Position numbers and translations under genes: made by a program
Part shown: positions 1 through 7,434 of the stretch, one piece after another
How positions within the stretch are numbered: position 1 is the first letter of the stretch
How the letters are laid out: every line of letters begins with the position of its first letter
Notes under the pieces: generated by a model
What the model was told of the DNA's origin: nothing
What the model saw: only the letters and a program-made list of their open reading frames with translations
The model's database searches: none
Assembly: GCF_019800665.1 (NCBI RefSeq)
Contig: NZ_JAHVKO010000006.1
Coordinates: forward strand, 184,002-248,001
From: Microbulbifer agarilyticus
GTDB taxonomy: Bacteria > Pseudomonadota > Gammaproteobacteria > Pseudomonadales > Cellvibrionaceae
DNA: 64,000 bases
Reading direction: 5' to 3'

Positions 1-3000
1 CATGGCCTCGCCGCCACACAGCACGCGCACCCCTGGGTTACCTTGCCAGCCATGATCGAGCAGCATTCGCCAAGTGGACGGTGTCGCTTGCATTACGCTG
101 ATGCTCTCGCGGCACAGGGTTGCCTGTATCGCCTTGGGATCCCGCGATTGCTTCCAGTCCTGAATCACCAGACGACCACCACTCAGAAGAGGGAGGAACA
201 GTTCCAGTAACGCAATGTCGAAGCAGACGGTAGTGAGCGCGAGTAACGTATCGTCGGCGGAGAAACCGGGTTTTTCCTGCATGGAGCAGAGAAAATTCAC
301 CAGGCTGCGCTGGGATATCTGCACGCCCTTGGGACGGCCGGTAGAGCCGGAAGTATAAATAACATAGGCCGGCGCATTTGGCTGAGCCTGCTGCGAAGAG
401 GCAGTCTGTTGAGGATGCTTTTCACTGGTTTCGAATTCGGCGCTCTCGTCCAACAAGATCGTTTCGCCGGTGAACGCGGGTAGCTTGTCGCGGCTGGCGC
501 TGTCAGTAACCAGCAATTTGGTCCCGCTATCGTCCAGGATGTGACCGAGCCGCTCGGGGGGGAACATCGGGTCCAGTGGAACAAAGGCGCCACCCGCCTT
601 CCATACCGCAAGCAGCGCTACCATCAGGTTGGTCGAGCGTTGCATACATATGGCGACCAGGGTGCCGGGCTTAACACCGCGGACGCGTAGCTCCTGTGCG
701 AAGCCGTCGGCGCGCAGGTTCAGCTGTTGATAACTGAGCTGCTCATCGGAGCCGGTTACAGCAGTCTTTGTTGCATGGATGTGCACCTGCTGATCGAACA
801 GCTGTGGAACGGTCGGTTCCACCGGCAGCTCGGTCCGGGTTTGATTCCACTGCCGGCATACCAGGCGGTGTTCCTCAGGAGCCAGTAATGGCAGTTCTGC
901 GAGCGGCTTGTCGGGCATAGCCACGATGCTGCTCAACAGTTGTTCGAGGTTGAGCGTAAGATTTTTTGCGGTTTCCCGGTCGAACAGCGCGGTGCGATAT
1001 TCCAGTGTCCCGGACAGGGTTGAATCGCTCTCCAGCATCGAAAGCGTGAGATCAAATTTTGCACCGCCGGCATGAGTGGTTAATGGCGTTAGCCGGAGTC
1101 CTGGCAGTTTCCATTGCCCGGCGCTTTGTTTGCGGTGGATGAACAGGTGTCGGAAAAAGGGCGGCTCTCCAGAAGCGCGCGGCGGATTCAGTTCGGCAAC
1201 CAGATCTTCAAACGGAACCTGATCGTTGCTAAAGGCGTCAATGGTGGTTGTACGTACCCGCTGCAGCAAGTCCCGGAAACTTTTTGCCTGAGAAAAATCG
1301 GTACGCATTACCAGGGTGTTGATAAACAGGCCGATCATTGACTCGGTCTGCGTATGCGGGCGGCGCCCACTGGGAGTCCCAACAATGATGTCGCTCTGTT
1401 GGGTATAACGATGCAGCAAGAGCTGCCACGCTGCGAGCAGCAACATAAAGCCAGTCGCGGACTCTTGTCGGGCCAGAAGATGTAGTTCTGCAGTCAAGGT
1501 TGCGGGTAACTTGAAGGTCACCATGCCGCCGCTGAAATCTGGTGCTTCAGGGCGCACTCTATCCGCGGGAACATCCAGTGGAGACGGCAGTGCGCTAAGC
1601 TGGTCGCGCCAGTAGTTCAATTGCTGGTGATAGGTGGGCACTGTCTCACGCTGCTGTTCCCAGTAGGCATAGTCTGAAAACTGCAATGGTTGCGATGGCA
1701 GTGAAATCACTTTACCGCTGTTCAGTGCGCCATACAGTTTGCCCAATTCCGCAAAGAAAATACCACTGGACCAGATATTGTCGTAAATGATGTGGTGGAA
1801 GCTCAGGGCGAGAATCGCCGTTTCGTTATCAATACGGATCAGATGAGCGTGAAATAACGGCCCCTGTTCCAGTGAGTCTGGTTCCCGCAGGATTTTTTGG
1901 CAGTAGGCGAGCGCACGGGTGGCGCGCCCTTTTTGTGGCTCCCTACGCAGGTCGATGGTGTTGAGACTGAACGAGGTGTGCGGCAGCACCTGTTGATAGG
2001 GCCCCTCTGCGTCTTCCGGGAATACCGTTCTCAACACATCGTGGCGCTCGAGCAGGGCGGCAATAGCCTGCTCCAGAGCGGCGATATTCAGCGCCCCTCT
2101 TAATAACACCGAGTTGGAGATTTTATAGGCTTGGCTATTTCCCCACAGTTTTTCTGCCAGCCACATCCGTTTCTGCGCCGAACTCAGTGGAATGCGGGTA
2201 TTGGCGGGCGCGCGGGTAATCCCTTTTTCTGCGACGTGCTCTTCAGCACCGGTATCGATGCCGTTACTTGTACGCGTATTTATAACAGTATCGATGCGGG
2301 TGGCGAGCGCACGAAGATCTTTTTCCTCGAAGATGCTGCGCATATCCAGGTTCACATCAAACTGTTCGTTTATACGCGCCAGTAACTGGGTTGCGTTCAG
2401 TGAGTGGCCACCGAGCGCAAAGAAGTTATCGGTGATACTGACGGTCTCTTTGCCGAGGAGCTCCTGACAGAACGCTACCAAACGGGCTTCGGTCGGTCCC
2501 TGTGCGGCGATGTAGGGTGTGCCGGGCAGCATTTGGCTTGCCGCTGCCGATGGGAGTGCGTTGCGGTCGACTTTGTTGTTGGGGGTTTTCGGCAGTTGCT
2601 CGAGCTGCACGTATATGGTCGGGATCATGTAGTAGTTGAGCGCCTCGCTCATATGGTCGCGCAGCTGCTGGACGTTCGGCGCAGCGCCCTCTACCGGTAC
2701 CAGGTAGGCCACCAGTTGCGTTTCCCGCTCATGTTCGCGCGCGACGACCACGGCTTCGGCGATGTCGGGGTGCGCCAACAGCCGCGCCTCGACTTCACTC
2801 ACCTCCACGCGAAAGCCGCGAATTTTCACCTGAAAATCCCTGCGCCCACGGTGGTGCAGCAGGCCATCGGCATCCATCTGGCCGAGGTCACCGGTGCGAT
2901 AAATGGTGATTCTGGGGTCTTGGCGATCGCGGCTAAATGCCTTGGCGCTGGCCTCCAGGTTTTTCCAGTAACCAAGTGCCAGGTAGCGGCTGCGCGCGGT

Positions 3001-4104
3001 AATTTCACCGACTTCTCCCGGCGCGACTTCTGCACCGTTTTCATCGAGCAGCAATATGTCCACACCCTCTACCGGGTAGCCAATGGGCACCACGTCGCCA
3101 TCGAGCTCGGTGTCTGGACCTATGTGGAAGTAGCGTATGGTGCCGGTCTCGGTGGAACCCAGGCCGGTATAGAACTCGATTTTCGGGGAAAAGACTTTTC
3201 TCGCCAGCTCGATGTCGCTGGTCAGCACTCTCTCGCCGCCGAAGGTCACAAGCCGAATAGGGAAGTCATCGTCTTCTTCCGGCCGGTACTGGGCGGCGAA
3301 CTCCCGGAACAGTGAGGCGACCGAGTGATAAATCGTGATGCGTCGTGACTTCAACCAGTCTGCCAGTTTCTCCACACCCTCCCGATGAAAATCATAGGGA
3401 AATAACGCGGCACCATTGAGTAGGGCGCCAAAAATACAGTAAACAGAAGCGATGACGCTGCAGGAATACAACAGCGTCATGCGGTCTTCGGGGGTGACAT
3501 TCTGCAGGTTGCTGCGCCGCATACAGCCGTGTAACAGGTTGCGGTTGTTCTGCACCACGCCTTTCGGGGTACCGGTGGAACCAGAGGTGTAAATAATGTA
3601 CGCCAGTGTGTCCGGCGAAACGGGAATATCCGGGTTGTTGCTGTCGTTATGCTCGGAGACGCTGTCGAGATTGAGTATCGCGGTGTCGTCGCCCGCCAAT
3701 TCCCGGGCGGCTTTCAGGCTTGCCCCATTGCCGATGATCAGGGCTGCCTGGGATTCTTGATAGATGTATCGGTTGCGTGCCTGAGGAAAGGCGGGGTCGA
3801 TGGGGACATAGGTGTGGCCGCACTTTAAAATCGCCAGAATGGCCGCAATTTGCGGAATCCCTTTTTCCAGATACAGGGCCACTCGCGCCGGTTTCTCGGC
3901 TGGGACCCGGGCGATAATCTGGTGGGCGAAGCGGTTTGCCAGCTGGTTGAGTGCGCTGTAGGTAACCGACCCACTGGCGTCGGTTATGGCGAGACGATCC
4001 CCGTAACGTTCTACCAGTTTCTCAAAGCGCTGGGCAACAGATTGCTCGGTATCTGCAAGGGTAAATTCGGTGGCGTTCTGTGCGGTTGCTTCGACAGTAG
4101 TCAT
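1..4104 (-). CDS. Nonribosomal peptide synthetase, A-T-C-A (3' part outside window)
   Basis: At least 1368 residues, open at the left edge. Domains in order: adenylation A1 (about residues 20-520, core YTSGSTGTPKG near 170); carrier protein with LGGHS (phosphopantetheine Ser568, codon 2401-2403); condensation (about 620-1060, HHIIYDN at 770-776, so the usual HHxxxDG has Asn for Gly); second adenylation A2 (from about 1090, cut near motif A4). There is no condensation domain before A1, so A1 is a loading module. A1 has Ile218 where Asp235 (PheA numbering) normally holds the alpha-amino group. A2 keeps it (FDI, Asp1296), and its readable pocket residues D-I-L-Q-L-G match the start of the glycine code. 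The start ATG overlaps the stop of the upstream methyltransferase (ATGA). Product unknown. Confidence 0.93.
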   Translation of the reverse strand, partial: MTTVEATAQNATEFTLADTEQSVAQRFEKLVERYGDRLAITDASGSVTYSALNQLANRFAHQIIARVPAEKPARVALYLEKGIPQIAAILAILKCGHTYVPIDPAFPQARNRYIYQESQAALIIGNGASLKAARELAGDDTAILNLDSVSEHNDSNNPDIPVSPDTLAYIIYTSGSTGTPKGVVQNNRNLLHGCMRRSNLQNVTPEDRMTLLYSCSVIASVYCIFGALLNGAALFPYDFHREGVEKLADWLKSRRITIYHSVASLFREFAAQYRPEEDDDFPIRLVTFGGERVLTSDIELARKVFSPKIEFYTGLGSTETGTIRYFHIGPDTELDGDVVPIGYPVEGVDILLLDENGAEVAPGEVGEITARSRYLALGYWKNLEASAKAFSRDRQDPRITIYRTGDLGQMDADGLLHHRGRRDFQVKIRGFRVEVSEVEARLLAHPDIAEAVVVAREHERETQLVAYLVPVEGAAPNVQQLRDHMSEALNYYMIPTIYVQLEQLPKTPNNKVDRNALPSAAASQMLPGTPYIAAQGPTEARLVAFCQELLGKETVSITDNFFALGGHSLNATQLLARINEQFDVNLDMRSIFEEKDLRALATRIDTVINTRTSNGIDTGAEEHVAEKGITRAPANTRIPLSSAQKRMWLAEKLWGNSQAYKISNSVLLRGALNIAALEQAIAALLERHDVLRTVFPEDAEGPYQQVLPHTSFSLNTIDLRREPQKGRATRALAYCQKILREPDSLEQGPLFHAHLIRIDNETAILALSFHHIIYDNIWSSGIFFAELGKLYGALNSGKVISLPSQPLQFSDYAYWEQQRETVPTYHQQLNYWRDQLSALPSPLDVPADRVRPEAPDFSGGMVTFKLPATLTAELHLLARQESATGFMLLLAAWQLLLHRYTQQSDIIVGTPSGRRPHTQTESMIGLFINTLVMRTDFSQAKSFRDLLQRVRTTTIDAFSNDQVPFEDLVAELNPPRASGEPPFFRHLFIHRKQSAGQWKLPGLRLTPLTTHAGGAKFDLTLSMLESDSTLSGTLEYRTALFDRETAKNLTLNLEQLLSSIVAMPDKPLAELPLLAPEEHRLVCRQWNQTRTELPVEPTVPQLFDQQVHIHATKTAVTGSDEQLSYQQLNLRADGFAQELRVRGVKPGTLVAICMQRSTNLMVALLAVWKAGGAFVPLDPMFPPERLGHILDDSGTKLLVTDSASRDKLPAFTGETILLDESAEFETSEKHPQQTASSQQAQPNAPAYVIYTSGSTGRPKGVQISQRSLVNFLCSMQEKPGFSADDTLLALTTVCFDIALLELFLPLLSGGRLVIQDWKQSRDPKAIQATLCRESISVMQATPSTWRMLLDHGWQGNPGVRVLCGGEAM

Positions 4105-4910
4105 ACGGTGGCCTTCCGATAAATAGTGCAGTGTTCGCGAATCCATTCGCGGGAGCGGCGGCTGAAGGGTTTTCTGCCCCAGTAGGCACCAGCCCACCCG
4201 TCACCACGGTCGCGGCGCGCATCGTTATGAATTTCTTCGATCAGATAGTCTTCCGGCTGCAGCTGAAATTTTTTGGTGAGCTGCACGCGCATGTCCATGT
4301 CCATACCATTGACAAACAGCGCGCCACCTGGCGCTACAAGCTTCTCCAGATGGGCAAACGCCTTGCGCGCATTGGCGGCCGGCAGGTGGAACAGGACATT
4401 CTGGGCAAACACCAGGTCGGCATGTCCTAGCTCGGCAATAAAGTCCGTGTCCAGCATGTCGCCGACATGGAACTGGATGCTGTCCAGTATTTCTGGTTTA
4501 ACCCGGTAGTTGTCGCCCTCTATATCGAAGGTTCTGCCGACAAAATCTTCGGTCACGAATGGACCCTGGTAGACCTCTTCACGGGAGTAAATTGGGTTTT
4601 GCGCGCGCTCAATGACTTCCGGCACTATGTCGAACGCTTCGATACGGAAATCGAGATCTGGAAAGTGGCGGCGCAAGGTAGTAGCCAGGGAGATTGGCTC
4701 GGCGCCACTGCAACAGCCGAATATAAGGATGCGCATTTGCGCTGCCGGATCGCTGATTATCTGCGGTAACACCCGCTCCACCAGAGCGCGATACTGGTGT
4801 GGAAATCGGTGGAACTGGGTATACACGCGATTGGTGCGTGGCGTGGTTTTCACGACATACCAGTGTTTCAAATGCCGCAGCAAATTTTTGATAGGCGATG
4901 GGTTTTCCAT
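4101..4910 (-). CDS. CheR-fold SAM-dependent methyltransferase coupled to the NRPS
   Basis: About 269 residues. The central ILIFGCCSGAEPISLA is the SAM-binding motif I of the CheR family, followed by an acidic FDI strand end and the CheR-like IYSREEVYQGPF segment. The N-terminal helical domain that chemotaxis CheR uses for receptor binding is missing, so a chemotaxis role is unlikely. The stop codon overlaps the NRPS start (ATGA), implying translational coupling and a tailoring role, for instance O- or N-methylation of the product; the substrate is unknown. I chose the ATG at 4910 because AAAGGA lies about 11 bases upstream. The ATG at 4922 would put AAAGG directly against the start codon. 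Confidence 0.85.
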   Translation of the reverse strand: MENPSPIKNLLRHLKHWYVVKTTPRTNRVYTQFHRFPHQYRALVERVLPQIISDPAAQMRILIFGCCSGAEPISLATTLRRHFPDLDFRIEAFDIVPEVIERAQNPIYSREEVYQGPFVTEDFVGRTFDIEGDNYRVKPEILDSIQFHVGDMLDTDFIAELGHADLVFAQNVLFHLPAANARKAFAHLEKLVAPGGALFVNGMDMDMRVQLTKKFQLQPEDYLIEEIHNDARRDRGDGWAGAYWGRKPFSRRSREWIREHCTIYRKATV

Positions 4911-5237
4911 GTAGGAGAACATCCTTTGTCGACTTGTTCAGGGCGATAAGTTTCCGTGCCGGCAATTACTGTTATTCGGCGGGAAGGATCGTCAGAGCTT
5001 CGTTGCTTTTTGGGTTGCGGAGATCGTTTGTATGGTGTGGAAGAAACACGTTTGTCTGTGCTTCCCGCTCCGGTTTACCGCGAAAATTATAGATATTGGT
5101 TGAGGTATCACCGGCGCAGTAGATGAATGACCGGACAATTAATTGTTGGCGGAGTTGACCGGTCAGACAGGTTCGCTGCTTTACCTGTCACGCAATGGGC
5201 CTGAAACTGACGGTTTATTTGCAATAAGAAAATAACA
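4911..5237. other. Divergent intergenic region between NRPS operon and acylase
   Basis: This non-coding stretch must hold the promoters of both divergent units. It contains a perfect 12-bp palindrome ACAATTAATTGT (5135-5146), the repeated heptamer TGACCGG at 5128-5134 and 5156-5162, and an inverted repeat further right. No coding potential was seen. Confidence 0.6.
5135..5189. promoter_or_regulatory. Candidate operators: palindrome and inverted repeat
   Basis: ACAATTAATTGT at 5135-5146 is a perfect palindrome. GACAGGT (5166-5172) and ACCTGTC (5183-5189) form a perfect 7-bp inverted repeat with a 10-base spacer, ending about 48 bases before the acylase start. Either could bind a dimeric regulator controlling the acylase and the NRPS operon. 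Assignment as operators is inference. Confidence 0.35.
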
Positions 5238-7412
5238 ATGCGCTTGCTCACATCACTATTGGCCGCCTCTGGTTGCGTTGCGACGGTCTGGTACGCTGCC
5301 GAACAGAATTTGCCGGCCCCTATCGACGCTACCTTACGTACTCAAATGGAAACTGCCGCGGACCACTACAGCGCGGAGATCCTGCGTGATGAATGGGGCA
5401 TTCCGCATGTTTTTGGTGTCACCGATGCGGATGCGTCCTTCGGGCTCGCATACGCCCATGCCGAGGATGATTTCGCCACCATTCAGGATGTGATCCTGGC
5501 GACACGCGGTCGCCTTGCAACACACAAGGGCTGGTCCGCGATCAAAACGGACTACCTGGTGCAGTGGATGGGGGTATGGGATGCGGTGAATAGCAGCTAC
5601 CAGCAGCGCCTGTCACCAGAAGGGCGGGCCATGGCCGAAGCCTACGCGGCGGGTATTAATCTGTATGCGGTGCAGCATCCGGATGCTGTTGCGCGCGCGC
5701 TGTTGCCGGTCACGGGGAAAGATCTCGTTGCCGGCTTCACCTTTAAGACACCAATGTTTTATGGCTTCGACAAAGCGCTCGGCGAGCTGCTGAATAGTGA
5801 GCAGCCCCTTGAGCTTGCGGTGGCCGGTGACGACGCGCTGAGCTGGCAGCCCCTCAGCAACCTGCCAATTGGTAGCCAGGGCATCGCCGTGGCACCCCAT
5901 CGTTCGTCGGATGGTGCGACCCGATTACTGGTGAACTCGCACCAGCCACTGACCGGGCCGGTGGCTTGGTATGAGGCGAGTATTCACTCCGATGAGGGGC
6001 TGGATATGGCGGGGAGTACTTTCCCCGGGTCGCCGGTGATTATTCACGGCCACAACCGCGATGTTGCCTGGGCCAATACGGTGAATAAGCCGGACCTTGT
6101 GGATATCTACCGGCTGAGCATTAACCCGGAAAATGCCAACGAATATCGGTTGGATGGCGAATGGGTAGAGTTTGAGCGCGAGCCTGCCTCGATGACGGTG
6201 AAGCTCTTCGGGCCACTGCACTGGACCTTTGGCAAGGACGTGCTGCGCTCACAACACGGGCCAGTGATGGAAACCGAACACGGTGTTTATGCGCTGCGCT
6301 GGGCGGGTATGCAGGAGTCGCGCACGCTGGACTTTATGCTGGCGCTTAACAAGGCGCGAAACCTGAATGACTTCGAGGCCGCGTTACGCCTGCAGGCGAT
6401 GCCCAGCATCAACTATGTGTACGCCGATCGTGCGGGCAACATTGCCCACTACTACAACGCGCAGTTCCCGCAGCGGATTGAAGGTTGGGACTGGTCCAAG
6501 GTCTTGCCCGGTGATCGTTCCGAATTGATCTGGCAGGGATACCGCCCGTTTGCACAGATGCCGAAAACCGTTAACCCCGTTTCCGGGTTGGTATACAACG
6601 CGAACAATCCGCCGTTCCAGGCTACCGATGGCGATGACGACCCGCGTTCCGAGCAGTTCCCCGTATCAATGGGTATCGAGTCGGTAATCACCAACCGCGC
6701 GTTGCAGATCGAAGCCCTGTATGGCGACAGCGTGCAAATCTCTCCCGAGCAATTTGAAACCTTCAAGTACGATGCCGACTACCACCCGGACTCCTATCAG
6801 TTAACCGGGTTGAATGCGTGGTTAGGTGACGCCCACGAACGTTTCGTTGATACGGACTATGCCGCCGCGCTGGAGGATTTGCGGGGCTGGTCGGGCAGCT
6901 TTGCGCAGACCGATAAATTGGCGGCGCTGGCGGCATTGACCCTTGCCCCGTTCCAAGCCGCGAACTCTGCGCAGGTTGCCGACACGCTGGTGGACGAAGC
7001 CTTCCGTACCGCGGTGGATGATCTGGTTGACGCACACGGGCAGCATCGGGTGCCTTTCGGCGAGGTTAACCGGCATGTGCGCGGGGATCTCAGCCTGCCA
7101 TTGAGCGGTGCTGCGGATACGCTGCGTGCGGTTTACGGGGGCGAGTTAAACGACGAGGGCTTCTGGGCGAATCGCGCCGGCGACAGCTACGTGATGTTCG
7201 TCAGCTGGCCCGAGGGCGGTGAGGTGCAATCGCGCGCTGTGCATAACTTTGGCAGCGCCACGCTGGATACTGCATCACCGCACTACGCGGATCAGGCGAC
7301 CCTGTTTGCCAGTGAGCAATTGCGTGCGGTGTATTTTGATCGCGCACAGATTGAGCGACAGGCGGTACGTCGCTATCGCCCGCAGCAGTCGGATTCTGCT
7401 GCGGGCGATTAA
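5238..7412 (+). CDS. Penicillin/AHL acylase family Ntn-hydrolase (PvdQ-like)
   Basis: 724 residues with a hydrophobic N-terminus (about 3-22) that should export it to the periplasm. Peptidase S45 architecture: alpha chain, linker, then an autoproteolytic site IG-Ser213 that becomes the N-terminal nucleophile of the beta chain. Counting from Ser213, His235 falls at beta-23 and Val282 at beta-70, exactly the positions used in PvdQ-type acylases; a catalytic Asn is likely in the NANN at 454-457. The family removes acyl chains from acyl-homoserine lactones, penicillins or acylated siderophore precursors. Placed divergently from an NRPS, it could trim an acylated peptide product, but quorum quenching is equally possible. 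The last codons hold a perfect hairpin. Confidence 0.88.
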   Translation: MRLLTSLLAASGCVATVWYAAEQNLPAPIDATLRTQMETAADHYSAEILRDEWGIPHVFGVTDADASFGLAYAHAEDDFATIQDVILATRGRLATHKGWSAIKTDYLVQWMGVWDAVNSSYQQRLSPEGRAMAEAYAAGINLYAVQHPDAVARALLPVTGKDLVAGFTFKTPMFYGFDKALGELLNSEQPLELAVAGDDALSWQPLSNLPIGSQGIAVAPHRSSDGATRLLVNSHQPLTGPVAWYEASIHSDEGLDMAGSTFPGSPVIIHGHNRDVAWANTVNKPDLVDIYRLSINPENANEYRLDGEWVEFEREPASMTVKLFGPLHWTFGKDVLRSQHGPVMETEHGVYALRWAGMQESRTLDFMLALNKARNLNDFEAALRLQAMPSINYVYADRAGNIAHYYNAQFPQRIEGWDWSKVLPGDRSELIWQGYRPFAQMPKTVNPVSGLVYNANNPPFQATDGDDDPRSEQFPVSMGIESVITNRALQIEALYGDSVQISPEQFETFKYDADYHPDSYQLTGLNAWLGDAHERFVDTDYAAALEDLRGWSGSFAQTDKLAALAALTLAPFQAANSAQVADTLVDEAFRTAVDDLVDAHGQHRVPFGEVNRHVRGDLSLPLSGAADTLRAVYGGELNDEGFWANRAGDSYVMFVSWPEGGEVQSRAVHNFGSATLDTASPHYADQATLFASEQLRAVYFDRAQIERQAVRRYRPQQSDSAAGD
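7377..7407. terminator. Perfect 12-bp hairpin inside the acylase 3' end
   Basis: CGCCCGCAGCAG (7377-7388) pairs perfectly with CTGCTGCGGGCG (7396-7407) around a 7-base loop. It lies in the last dozen codons of the acylase, just ahead of the convergent uvrA end. There is no T-run, so it may protect mRNA 3' ends or act as a factor-assisted stop rather than a classical terminator. Confidence 0.4.
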
Positions 7413-7434
7413 GCCAAGTTCTTAAATCGAGGTC

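Noticed and set aside
2404..3315. 303-codon plus-strand frame
   Set aside because: It lies wholly antisense to the NRPS A1 domain, has no recognisable motif, and reflects GC-rich codon bias of the real gene.
5166..5189. lux box for quorum sensing before the acylase
   Set aside because: The inverted repeat has the arms in the opposite orientation (ACAGGT...ACCTGT rather than ACCTGT...ACAGGT) and does not fit a LuxR-type site.
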